A DNA stretch of 64,000 nucleotides from Pseudomonas palleroniana (lineage in GTDB: Bacteria > Pseudomonadota > Gammaproteobacteria > Pseudomonadales > Pseudomonadaceae). The translations under genes and the position numbers were made by a program. Of the stretch, positions 46,580 to 54,541 are shown one piece after another (the stretch's first letter is position 1; each line of letters opens with the position of its first letter). The notes below the pieces were generated by a model. The model had not been told where the DNA came from and searched no databases. It saw only the letters and a program-made list of their open reading frames with translations. Where the stretch lies: NCBI RefSeq assembly GCF_003031675.1, contig NZ_PYWX01000011.1, positions 1 to 64,000 of the forward strand, given 5' to 3'.

Positions 46580-47464
46580 ATGAACCTACGAGCATTGCGT
46601 GCCTTTGTCGAAGTGGTACGCCAGGGCGGCTTCTCCCAGGCTGCCGAGGTGGTGTCGCTGACTCAGTCCTCCGTGAGCAAGGCCGTCAGGACGCTGGAGG
46701 ATGAACTGGGCGCGCCGCTTTTTAATCGCCTGGGCCACCGTAACGAACTCACCGCCGCCGGTGAAATTGTCTACCGTCGCGCCCAGGTGCTGCTCGCCGA
46801 GAGCAATGACCTGGTGGCCGAGATCAATGACTTGCGCGGCCTCAAGCGTGGCCAACTGCGCATCGGCCTGCCCCCGGTGGGTTGCGGCGTGCTGTTCGCG
46901 GCCATGTTCGCCACCTACCGCAGGCGCTACCCCGACATCGAAATCGAACTCACCGAGTACGGCAGCAAGAAACTGCGCGGGTGCCTGGAAGCCGGGGAGA
47001 TTGACCTCGCGGCGTTGCTGCTGCCCACGGATGAAGGGTTCGACTTCCAACCCGTGCGCAATGAACCCCTGATGGCCGTGTTACCCATGAACCACCCGCT
47101 GGCCCGGCGCAAGCGCATCGACTTCACCGACCTTGCGGACTCACCGTTCATTCTGTTCGAAGCAGGCTTTGCCCTGAACGCCAAGATCCTCGCCGCCTGC
47201 GAGCGCAAGGGCGTGACTCCCAAGGTCACGGCCCGCAGCGGGCAGATCGACTTTATCGTCGACTTGGTCTCGGCGGGCCTGGGCGTCGCGTTCCTGCCGC
47301 GCATGCTGGCGCACATGCATCAACCCACCGGTATCGCCCTGATCCCCTTGGACGAACCCCACACCGACTGGCACATCGCCCTGGCCTGGCGCGCCAGCGC
47401 CCACCTGCCGCCGGCGGCGCGTGCCTGGCTGGATTTGGCCAAGGAAATGGCCCATTCGGAGTAG
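46580..47464 (+). CDS. LysR-family transcriptional regulator
   Basis: A 294-residue LysR protein with a winged HTH at residues 1-60 ([36 protein letters not shown]) and an effector-binding domain (about 90-290). It is transcribed divergently from lldD with about 100 bases between start codons, the usual LysR arrangement, so it may control lldD in response to lactate or another hydroxy acid. This is inference from position; lactate genes are more often controlled by GntR-type LldR. Confidence 0.88.
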   Translation: MNLRALRAFVEVVRQGGFSQAAEVVSLTQSSVSKAVRTLEDELGAPLFNRLGHRNELTAAGEIVYRRAQVLLAESNDLVAEINDLRGLKRGQLRIGLPPVGCGVLFAAMFATYRRRYPDIEIELTEYGSKKLRGCLEAGEIDLAALLLPTDEGFDFQPVRNEPLMAVLPMNHPLARRKRIDFTDLADSPFILFEAGFALNAKILAACERKGVTPKVTARSGQIDFIVDLVSAGLGVAFLPRMLAHMHQPTGIALIPLDEPHTDWHIALAWRASAHLPPAARAWLDLAKEMAHSE

Positions 47465-47512
47465 GGCGACTACCGCTTATCAGGATGAATTCGTCAAAAC
47501 GCATCCCGATGC

Positions 47513-47540
47513 TTGACTTCTTCTTTTTAATCAGTAACAT
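47513..47540 (+). promoter_or_regulatory. Sigma-70 promoter of tRNA-Asn
   Basis: TTGACT (47513-47518) and TAACAT (47535-47540) are spaced by 16 bases, and the -10 ends nine bases before the mature tRNA. Confidence 0.6.
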
Positions 47541-47549
47541 ACGGCGCAT

Positions 47550-47625
47550 TCCGCGATAGCTCAGTTGGTAGAGCAAATGACTGTTAATCATTGGGTCCCT
47601 GGTTCGAGTCCAGGTCGTGGAGCCA
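47550..47625 (+). tRNA. tRNA-Asn (GTT)
   Basis: The 76-base sequence folds as a complete cloverleaf with a seven-pair acceptor stem (TCCGCGA with TCGTGGA, one G-T), the D-loop AGCTCAGTTGGTAGAGC, anticodon GTT in CTGTTAATC, the T-loop GGTTCGAGTCC and encoded CCA. It is preceded by its own promoter and followed by a terminator. Confidence 0.97.
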
Positions 47626-47633
47626 GATAGAGA

Positions 47634-47663
47634 AAAGCCTGCAGCGATGCAGGCTTTTTTTTT
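47634..47663 (+). terminator. Rho-independent terminator of tRNA-Asn
   Basis: AAAGCCTGC pairs with GCAGGCTTT around a six-base loop, followed by a run of nine T. Confidence 0.92.
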
Positions 47664-48274
47664 GCCCTGGATTTCTTCGGGGTGATCAAAGCGCGCAGCG
47701 CGACCAGCGTGACTGCGTCTCTAATCCTGCGATTACATGAAAATCGCTGCAGTGGTTTCAACCAAGGCGCGCTGGGTAAAACCAGGGTTGGCGTCAATTG
47801 ATCTGATTCTGATTGATATCCAAGGAGCCTGCGCTGTTTTTCATAAAGTCGTGTTTATGAAGAATTATTTAGGTTGCGCTTGCAGATCGTGCCTACGCGA
47901 CATTTTTTCCGGGGCGAACATTGTTGAGTGGATGGATTTAAATTTCGAATAATCAGGATTTTAGAAAAAACATCGGCTCTGAAACAGAATTCAGTGCTGT
48001 GGTTTTTATTGGCTTCCTATTATTTTTTCCTAACCGTCTATTCCAAAAAGGTCTTTTGTTGAAAATTTCGGAGCATGCTTTATTGCGCACAAATGTAACA
48101 AGTTGTTTCATTTTTGCCGTTTTCGGCACCGATAAGGGGGCTTTCTGTCGGCGAACAGGTGAGTTCCGTTCGTTGCGGCGCAGTGGGTTGAGCCTGGGAC
48201 AGTGATGATTTTGCGTGCGTCTGTTCGGCGCAATGCGAAACAAGGGATTTGTATAATTATCGAGGCTCGAACCC
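47664..48274. other. AT-rich gene-free stretch after tRNA-Asn
   Basis: About 610 bases carry no supported gene. The part from about 47800 to 48130 is distinctly AT-rich against the rest of the window. Short frames occur on both strands (for example 47737-47952 and the complement of 47953-48276), but they lack ribosome binding sites, G/C third-position bias and recognisable sequence. The position after a tRNA gene and the base composition suggest a remnant of acquired DNA, but I see no integrase and no repeat of the tRNA 3' end. Confidence 0.5.
48252..48257 (+). promoter_or_regulatory. Consensus -10 box before the unknown gene at 48275
   Basis: A perfect TATAAT lies 18 bases upstream of the start codon, but no good -35 is found at the expected distance. 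The spacing to the start would give a very short leader that includes the GAGG site at 48262-48265. Confidence 0.35.
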
Positions 48275-48844
48275 ATGAATCATGTGATCAACTCCATACT
48301 GGAAAATGCATCAACTCGCCCGTCACTCGGCCATACCAACCCCGCTTTACTACATGACATTCTATGGCGAGCACTTGAGCACGCACTCAAGGCAAACACG
48401 GACGACGCTTCCCAGACCCCGCACACCCGAGCCTGCCTGAGGATCTACGCCGAAATCGATACGCTGTCGTATCTGGACAAGGCTGATTCGAAATTGGCGG
48501 CTGCTTTGGGTAAGGCATTCTTCGAGTCCCGCTCCAGCAAAGACGTCGAGGCGTTCTGGAAGTTGTTGCTGATCAAGCAACTGCTGTTCGAATTGTCGGT
48601 CAGGAGTGTGGCGACCCAGATTGCTTCGCAAGCCAGCCTGCCCCGTCAGTTACTCACGCTCGACTCGCAGTTGATTGCAGCGCCGTCCGGGGTAAATATC
48701 AGCCTGGGGCTGCTGTGCAAAGAGACCGACCAACTCAAGCATTCTGTCGTGCTGGTCTTGCAGAAACTGGCACAACACGTTGAAGACCGTGGCCATCGGC
48801 ACGGCCGAACAACTGCTGGCCAGCCTGCACCTGGAAGTGATTGA
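48275..48844 (+). CDS. Unrecognised gene, 5' part; probably frameshifted
   Basis: The open frame encodes 189 residues. Up to about residue 168 (LVLQKLAQH) it is a well-behaved, mostly helical soluble protein. The last 20 residues (EDRGHRHGRTTAGQPAPGSD) have the look of out-of-frame translation, and third-position G/C bias moves to the next frame at about 48779, where the overlapping downstream frame takes over. GAGG ten bases before the ATG supports the start. I do not recognise the family and assign no function. Confidence 0.55.
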   Translation: MNHVINSILENASTRPSLGHTNPALLHDILWRALEHALKANTDDASQTPHTRACLRIYAEIDTLSYLDKADSKLAAALGKAFFESRSSKDVEAFWKLLLIKQLLFELSVRSVATQIASQASLPRQLLTLDSQLIAAPSGVNISLGLLCKETDQLKHSVVLVLQKLAQHVEDRGHRHGRTTAGQPAPGSD

Positions 48845-49127
48845 AAGTAAGCGCTTCGTGTACAAGGCCACCACCGGCACCGAGCCGGCGGATCCTTGGA
48901 AAATCAAGGAAAGCAGCTTGCTCAACTTGTGGCCTAGCCTCAAGGCAGAGGTCTACCGCAAGGAAAAGAACCTGAGAATCTATCGGTTGTTTCTTATATA
49001 CGCCAAAAGCAATCCCGCGTTCATCCAGCCCTCATCGCTGAATGATTTCTACAGCGGGTTCCTCGCGGCCGCGAGTACCGATGCAGGTCTGGTCGATCCC
49101 ACCAGCGCCCACTATTTCAACTGGTGA
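48780..49127 (+). CDS. Unrecognised gene, 3' part of the frameshifted gene
   Basis: The frame can start only at a TTG without a ribosome binding site (LKTVAIGTAEQLLASL) and encodes 115 residues. Removing one base near 48779 would join it to the upstream frame as one protein of about 283 residues (…KLAQH-LKTVAIG…). A genuine separate, translationally coupled gene remains possible. No domain is recognised; the C-terminus ends PTSAHYFNW. It precedes the dehydrogenase gene by 64 bases. Confidence 0.5.
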   Translation: MKTVAIGTAEQLLASLHLEVIESKRFVYKATTGTEPADPWKIKESSLLNLWPSLKAEVYRKEKNLRIYRLFLIYAKSNPAFIQPSSLNDFYSGFLAAASTDAGLVDPTSAHYFNW

Positions 49128-49191
49128 TTAGCCCCGATACCCAGGGCAGCCTGGGTATCGGCAGGCGCTACCCTCCAAGAGGATCAACTGT

Positions 49192-50247
49192 ATGGCATTT
49201 ACTATCCTGATACTCGATGCCCCGAGCCCGCCATTGCTGTTTGAGGAAGTCGATCGCTTTCTTGCGCTGGGCCTGAACGTCACTCTCAACCTGCACTATT
49301 TCGCGGATAAAGAGCGCATCCGGCAGCACTACACTACGCGTATTGAATATGCCGAGATCGACTGTCACGACGAGCCTGCCTTTATTGCCGCCGTGAGTCG
49401 AGCCAGGGGTTACAGCGTGTTCAAGACGCGCCTGAACATCCCCCTCGGTGCCAGCCTGATCCGTGCCGCCAGTTCGCCCGCGTTGGCCACGCCACTGCGC
49501 GCCATTGCCCAGGCCGGCGCCGGGGTTAACCATATTGATCGGCTCGAATGCGAGCAGTGCGGCGTTACGATACTCAACACGCCAGGCTCCAACGCGGTCG
49601 CTGTTGCCGAGTACGTCCTGGCCCAGGCGCTGTTTCTATCTCGTGATCTGGATTATTACAACGCCGAAACGCACAACGGCCATTGGGCAAAAGGCACCTT
49701 GGCACCCACCTGCGAATACGCCGAACTCACGCTTGGGCTGGTGGGCACCGGAAGCATTGCCCGGCAGGTGGCACGTAAGGCGGCGGCGCTGGGCATCAAG
49801 GTGATCGCTACCGGGTCCGAGCGTTTTACCGAATCGGTAGCGCGCAGCCTTGAGCTTGAGCGACGAGCAAGCCTTGCGCAGTTACTGGCTGAATCGCACA
49901 TCGTCTCGATCCACGTGCCGCTCACCACGCTGACCCGCGGCTTGTTCGGCACCGCCGAGTTCGGGCAGATGCGCCAAGGTTCAATCCTCATCAATACCGC
50001 TCGCGGCGGGATCGTCGACGAACACCAGCTGGCAGCCTTCATGCGCCAGTTTCCCAGGCACATCAAGGCGGTCGCCATCGATACCTTTTCCCTGGAAAAA
50101 GACCGGTTCGACTCGCCACTGACCGACATTCCCAACGCGCAACTGACGCCGCATATCGCCGGCAATACCACCACGGCAATCAGGGTGGCGTCCCGTCAGA
50201 TCGTCGACAAGATCCATGCATTCAGTGCCGCCGCCATCGTGCGTTAA
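49192..50247 (+). CDS. D-isomer-specific 2-hydroxyacid dehydrogenase
   Basis: A 351-residue NAD(P)-dependent dehydrogenase that reduces 2-oxoacids or oxidises D-2-hydroxyacids. The dinucleotide motif is GLVGTGSIARQVA (about 182-194). The catalytic Arg is in NTARGGIVDE and the catalytic His in LTPHIAGNT. The N-terminal 90 residues include a segment absent from many relatives (PPLLFEEVDRFLALGLNVTLNLHYF). AGAGGA precedes the ATG. It is followed 27 bases later by the RraA-family gene, which suggests a small catabolic unit for a hydroxy- or oxo-acid. Confidence 0.88.
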   Translation: MAFTILILDAPSPPLLFEEVDRFLALGLNVTLNLHYFADKERIRQHYTTRIEYAEIDCHDEPAFIAAVSRARGYSVFKTRLNIPLGASLIRAASSPALATPLRAIAQAGAGVNHIDRLECEQCGVTILNTPGSNAVAVAEYVLAQALFLSRDLDYYNAETHNGHWAKGTLAPTCEYAELTLGLVGTGSIARQVARKAAALGIKVIATGSERFTESVARSLELERRASLAQLLAESHIVSIHVPLTTLTRGLFGTAEFGQMRQGSILINTARGGIVDEHQLAAFMRQFPRHIKAVAIDTFSLEKDRFDSPLTDIPNAQLTPHIAGNTTTAIRVASRQIVDKIHAFSAAAIVR

Positions 50248-50274
50248 CCTACCGGACACAAGGAGGGCTACATC

Positions 50275-50927
50275 ATGCAGACCTCTATTTTTACCCGTCT
50301 CAACGCCCTGAGTTGCACCGACCTCAGCGATGCATGGACCGCCTGAAAATCGTTTGCCAGTGCACCGACATCATGCCTCTGGACCGGTCGTTCACCCTCA
50401 CAGGCAAAGCCTGGACCCTGCGCTACGGCCCTATTGGCCTGGACGGCGGCTCGGTGGGCGACTACATCGACGACCTTGAGGCCGGCCAGGTGGTAGTGAT
50501 CGACAACCAGGCGCGGCTCGACACCACCGTGTGGGGCGATTTGCTGACCTCTACTGCCGCCCGCAAGCAGCTGGCCGGGACGGTGATTGACGGTATCTGC
50601 CGCGATGTCGACCGTGCGTTGGAACTTGACTACCCGATATTTTCCCGGGGTAACTGGATGCGCACCGGCAAGGATCGCGTGCGTGTCGAAGCGATCCAGG
50701 CGCCCGTGACGCTGGGCGGCGTGCGGGTACAACCAGATGATTGGTTGCGCGGAGATGGTGACGGCTTGGTAGTGATTCCGGCCGGCTCACTGAGCCAAGT
50801 GCTGGAGGTGGCCGAAGAAATCCACCAGGCCGAAGAGCATATTCGTGCGGCTATCGAGGCGGGCGTTCCTTTACATAAAGCTCGCGCCGATTACGGCTAC
50901 CACGCCTTGCAGACGCCGCGCCGCTGA
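50275..50927 (+). pseudogene. RraA-family/HMG aldolase-like gene with a frameshift
   Basis: The true start is ATG 50275 with AGGAGG eight bases upstream. The first 20 codons (MQTSIFTRLNALSCTDLSDA) match the family N-terminus, then the frame hits TGA at 50344. From ATG 50334 another frame resumes exactly where the family continues (MDRLKIVCQCTDIMPLDRSFTLTG) and runs to 50927. The family reads …SDALDRLG…, so one base is missing after the GC at 50332-50333. The aldolase-type GTVIDGICRD motif and C-terminus are intact. Family members are oxaloacetate decarboxylases/HMG aldolases or the RNase E inhibitor RraA. A reinitiated short form or a sequencing error cannot be excluded. Confidence 0.8.
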
Positions 50928-51084
50928 CTGGCCCACGGCAGGAGCCGCAGCGGGTGCGGCTTCAGTTGATGCCGGCTCGAGCAACGACTTGGCTGGATGT
51001 GCATAAGGAGATTGATCGTTCCATGATTCGATGAGTTCAAATCTGATAGTGTCCTGAATATCAATATTCGAGGCAGTGTCAATA

Positions 51085-51462
51085 ATGGGCAATCATGTGG
51101 CTCGCTACGCGTTATTTGCTTTTCCTCTCTTCATGTTGTGCCAGCCAGTACAAGCAGCATCGTGGCAAATTTGCAGTCTGGAGTTACGTGTTACTGACGT
51201 ATTGAAACATCCATACCCCAAGCTGCAGGCGCAGATCCTGAAGGTGAGCCCTACATCGACCACGGCAGAGTGCCCGGAAGAGGGGGCGACCCTCACGTTT
51301 ATCCCAGAAACTACTGATTACCAAAGCCAGATCCCACGCCGAGAGTGGCCCAAAAAAGGCCAGTCGGTGCGTGTGAACTACCGGTATCTGGATGGGACAT
51401 GTAAAGGCGATGGCCATAGTCATGCGTGCCGTATTGAGCATTACCCATTAGCGGGTAGCTGA
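51085..51462 (+). CDS. Small exported protein of unknown function
   Basis: ATG 51085 is preferred over the upstream GTG because GAGG lies eleven bases before it. The 125-residue product has a signal peptide (about 1-24, PVQA-A) and four cysteines in the mature part (in WQICSLEL, TAECPEEG, LDGTCKGD and HACRIEH), likely two disulfides. The middle (VTDVLKHPYPKLQAQILKVSP) and QSVRVNYRYLDG suggest a small beta-rich fold. No family is recognised. It lies alone between the decaying islet and the chemotaxis operon. Confidence 0.65.
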   Translation: MGNHVARYALFAFPLFMLCQPVQAASWQICSLELRVTDVLKHPYPKLQAQILKVSPTSTTAECPEEGATLTFIPETTDYQSQIPRREWPKKGQSVRVNYRYLDGTCKGDGHSHACRIEHYPLAGS

Positions 51463-51571
51463 GTTGCAAGCGTTTTCCCGGTTCACTTCAAGTTCGCTGA
51501 ACGGAGGCGGCGGTAACGGCCCGATCTCACTGGCCCGCTGTGTCAGCAGACCCCGATAGTTACTCCCCACT

Positions 51572-52654
51572 TCACTTATGCAGGATCGCCTGGTGAATAT
51601 CCTGCAACGCCATGATGCGCTGTGCGGCGTTGAGTTTGATGGCTTCCTTGGGCATGCCGAATACCACGCAGCTGGCCTCGTCCTGGGCGACCGTCGCGGC
51701 GCCGGCGACGAGCATTTCCTTGAGGCCGCGGGCGCCGTCGTCGCCCATGCCGGTCATGATGATGCCGGTGGCGTTCTTGCCGGCGAATTTGGCCACTGAG
51801 CGAAACAGCACATCCACTGATGGCCGATGGCGGTTGACCAGCGGCCCGTCGATGACCTGAGTGTGATAGTAGGCGCCGCTGCGTGTGACCATCAGGTGCT
51901 TGCCGCCGGGAGCGATCAAAGCCAGGCCCGGCAGGATACGGTCGTTGTTGCGCGCTTCACGCACTTCGATCTGGCACACGCTGTTCAGGCGCTCGGCGAA
52001 GGAGGCGGTGAACTTTTCCGGCATGTGCTGCACGATCACCATGCCCGGGCACACCCTCGGCAGTGCCGTCAGCACGGCCTCCAACGCCTGGGTGCCGCCG
52101 GTGGAGGTGCCGATGGCGACAATGCGTTCAGTGGTCTGGGCCATGGCCTGGCCATTGGCGGCGGGCAGGATCGCATCCGCCGTCAGCTTGCCGGCGACCG
52201 CGGGCGCCGGGGTCGGCTTGGCGATGCGCTTGCCGAGGTTACTGACATTGGAGTTGGCCGCCGCACGGATTGCCGCAATCAATTCCGGGCCCGATTCGAT
52301 CAGGAAATTCTTCAGGCCTGTGGTGGGTTTGGTGATGATGTCCACGGCGCCGGCCGATAAAGCCTGCAGGGAGGTTTCCGCGCCTTTCTGGGTCAGTGAC
52401 GAGCAGATCACTACCGGTGTCGGGCGCTCGCTCATGATTTTCCTGAGAAAGGTGATGCCATCCATGCGCGGCATTTCCACGTCCAGCACAATCACATCCG
52501 GCCATTCACGGGCGAGCTTGTCCATGGCGAAAATCGGGTCGGAGGCGGCGCCTATGACGTGGATATCCGGCGTGTCATTGAAAATCGCCAGCAGCACTTG
52601 GCGGACAACGGCCGAGTCATCGACCAGCAATACGCTGATTTTTTTATTAGGCAT
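51572..52654 (-). CDS. cheB: Chemotaxis protein-glutamate methylesterase
   Basis: CheB removes methyl groups from receptor glutamates when phosphorylated. The start is ATG 52654 ([14 protein letters not shown]), overlapping the cheD stop by eight bases. The 360-residue protein has a receiver domain (D11, D12 and phosphoacceptor D58) and a methylesterase domain with S184 in IGTSTGG, H210 in VQHMP, and the Asp of MTGMGDDG. The linker (about 135-175) is rich in Ala and Pro. It is the last gene of the operon. Confidence 0.95.
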   Translation of the reverse strand: MPNKKISVLLVDDSAVVRQVLLAIFNDTPDIHVIGAASDPIFAMDKLAREWPDVIVLDVEMPRMDGITFLRKIMSERPTPVVICSSLTQKGAETSLQALSAGAVDIITKPTTGLKNFLIESGPELIAAIRAAANSNVSNLGKRIAKPTPAPAVAGKLTADAILPAANGQAMAQTTERIVAIGTSTGGTQALEAVLTALPRVCPGMVIVQHMPEKFTASFAERLNSVCQIEVREARNNDRILPGLALIAPGGKHLMVTRSGAYYHTQVIDGPLVNRHRPSVDVLFRSVAKFAGKNATGIIMTGMGDDGARGLKEMLVAGAATVAQDEASCVVFGMPKEAIKLNAAQRIMALQDIHQAILHK

Positions 52655-53150
52655 TGTTTTTGAGTAATCCCATTGGTTGATGCCGGACCCAGACGTTGCC
52701 GTTCCACAGGTCGAACACGATAGTGCGATAACCGGTACTGCCCATGTCCTGGGCCGCCAGGTGCAAATGATGGTGTTTGGCAAGCGCCAGCGCGGCGCGG
52801 ATGTTCAGGGCGGCCACATTTTGCGCCGGTAGGTGGCGATGCTGCGTGGGGAACATCTCGCCGCCGCCGAACGCCTTCACCTGATAGTCCTGGGGCCGCG
52901 TGCCATGGGCGCGCGCGTGCCGAATCAGCAGCTCCAGCGCTTCGTCGCCGTATTTGCCATCCAGGGGCTGACCATGCCGCAAGCGTGCCGGCAGCATGAA
53001 ATGGCACATGCCGCCGATCCGCCGTTGCGGATGCCAGAAGGTGAACGCCACGCAGGAACCGAGCAAGGTGCGCAGGCGAGTCGGCCGCGTCGCAAAAGTG
53101 ACTTGGCCGGGCGCCAACACCACTTCGACTGCACCGAGAGGCTTTTTCAT
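52647..53150 (-). CDS. cheD: Chemoreceptor glutamine deamidase
   Basis: CheD deamidates receptor glutamines. At 167 residues it is full length, with catalytic C33 (LGSCVAF) and H50 (GGMCHFMLP) intact. ATGA overlap with cheR and eight-base overlap with cheB show tight translational coupling. Confidence 0.94.
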   Translation of the reverse strand: MKKPLGAVEVVLAPGQVTFATRPTRLRTLLGSCVAFTFWHPQRRIGGMCHFMLPARLRHGQPLDGKYGDEALELLIRHARAHGTRPQDYQVKAFGGGEMFPTQHRHLPAQNVAALNIRAALALAKHHHLHLAAQDMGSTGYRTIVFDLWNGNVWVRHQPMGLLKNNA

Positions 53151-53956
53151 GGCTTGCGGTAAATCGACGGCGCCACCAGCTTCAAGGTGTCGTTCACACC
53201 ATTGAGGCTCTCCGAGTGGCTGATGATGAAATGGCCGCCGGGCTTGAGCTGCGGCAACAAGCGTGCGACCACTTGGCTCTTGGTCTGCTGGTCAAAATAA
53301 ATCATCACGTTGCGCAGGAAGATCACATCGAACTCGCCCAGGCCTGGCAGCGGCTCGTTCAGGTTGACTTGCACGAAGTTGACGCGGTTGCGCAGGCTCT
53401 TGTCGATCAGGAACGTGCCTTCCTGGCGGCCGATGCCCTTGAGGCAGTATTTGGTGAGCAGCGGCTGGGGCAGGGTGCCGACGCGCTCCATCGAGTAATG
53501 CCCGGTACGCGCCTTGGCCAGCATCTGAGTGCTGATGTCCGAGCCGATCACTTCCCAAGGCGTAGTGCCCAGGGCCTCGGCCAGTGTCATCGCCAGGCTG
53601 TAGGGCTCTTCGCCCGAGGAGCTGGCCGCGCTCCACACGCGAAACACTTTGCCCGGCGCGGCCTTGGGCAGGACGTGCTGACGCAGGAAATCAAAGTGCT
53701 TGGGCTCGCGAAAAAAGTAGGTTTCGTTAGTGGTCAGCAGGTCCAGCGCGACTTGCAGTTCGCCCTTGCGCTGGTCGTTCATGATCAGTTTGAAATAGTC
53801 CCCGTAGCTCTCCAATTCATAATGCTGGAGGCGCTTGAACAGGCGCCCGGCCACCAAGGCTTTTTTGGCCGGCGACAGGTTGATGCCGGCCGCACGGTAC
53901 AACCAGGATTGGAATTGACCGAATTCACGGTCATCGAGCGAAGCAGTGTCGGCCAT
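53147..53956 (-). CDS. cheR: Chemoreceptor methyltransferase
   Basis: CheR methylates receptor glutamates using S-adenosylmethionine. The 269-residue protein has the N-terminal helical domain and the SAM-binding segment FRVWSAASSSGEEPYSLAMTL, plus NVMIYFDQQTK in the C-terminal half. It starts nine bases after the cheW stop. Because the operon receptor ends in an aromatic tail (EFTRF), this CheR may dock on it. Confidence 0.94.
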   Translation of the reverse strand: MADTASLDDREFGQFQSWLYRAAGINLSPAKKALVAGRLFKRLQHYELESYGDYFKLIMNDQRKGELQVALDLLTTNETYFFREPKHFDFLRQHVLPKAAPGKVFRVWSAASSSGEEPYSLAMTLAEALGTTPWEVIGSDISTQMLAKARTGHYSMERVGTLPQPLLTKYCLKGIGRQEGTFLIDKSLRNRVNFVQVNLNEPLPGLGEFDVIFLRNVMIYFDQQTKSQVVARLLPQLKPGGHFIISHSESLNGVNDTLKLVAPSIYRKP

Positions 53957-53965
53957 GATCGTATC

Positions 53966-54505
53966 TCAACGCTGCTCAAGGTCGAGCGCCGGTGTCTGCG
54001 CGCTTTCGGCCAGGCTGGACATCTCGTCGATAGAAAGGACTTTGCCCACCTCCAGCACAATCACGAACTTGCCTTCGACCTTGGCCATGCCACCGATGAA
54101 GTCGGCACGAATCCGCGCGCCGAAGCTGGGAGGGGGTTCGATCTGGGCCGCCGGAATCTCCTGCACGGCGGATACCGTATCCACCAGCAACCCGATGTCC
54201 TGGGGCTGCCCATCTTCGGTACTCGCTTCGATGATGATCACGCAGGAGCGGCGCGTAATCGGCGAGTTCGCCCGGCCGAAACGCGCCGATAGATCAACCA
54301 CCGGCACCACGGCGCCGCGCAGGTTGATTACACCGCGCACGAACGCGGGCATCATCGGTACTACGGTCAGGCTGCCGTATTCGATGATTTCCTTGATGCC
54401 CAGAATGCCGATCGCGAACATCTCGCCACCGAGCATGAAGGTCAGGTATTGCGCATCCTCATCCGCCGCCACTGCGGTCTGACGGTTAGTCATCACTGCA
54501 CCCAT
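53966..54505 (-). CDS. cheW: Chemotaxis coupling protein
   Basis: CheW links receptors to CheA. The 179-residue protein carries the CheW SH3-like fold (QYLTFMLGGEMFAIGILGIKEIIEYGSLT, VINLRGAVVPVVDL and GLLVDTVSAV). GGGAGAG precedes the ATG. Confidence 0.94.
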   Translation of the reverse strand: MGAVMTNRQTAVAADEDAQYLTFMLGGEMFAIGILGIKEIIEYGSLTVVPMMPAFVRGVINLRGAVVPVVDLSARFGRANSPITRRSCVIIIEASTEDGQPQDIGLLVDTVSAVQEIPAAQIEPPPSFGARIRADFIGGMAKVEGKFVIVLEVGKVLSIDEMSSLAESAQTPALDLEQR

Positions 54506-54541
54506 GTCACTCTCCCTGTAAGCCCGCGTCGATGTCTCGCA

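Noticed and set aside
47588..47797. 69-residue minus-strand frame ending RPGLEPGTQ
   Set aside because: It runs antisense over the tRNA-Asn gene; the RPGLEPG string is the well-known false translation of a tRNA T-arm.
47953..48276. 107-residue minus-strand frame in the AT-rich stretch
   Set aside because: Lys/Arg/Asn-rich composition expected of random AT-rich DNA, with no start signal.
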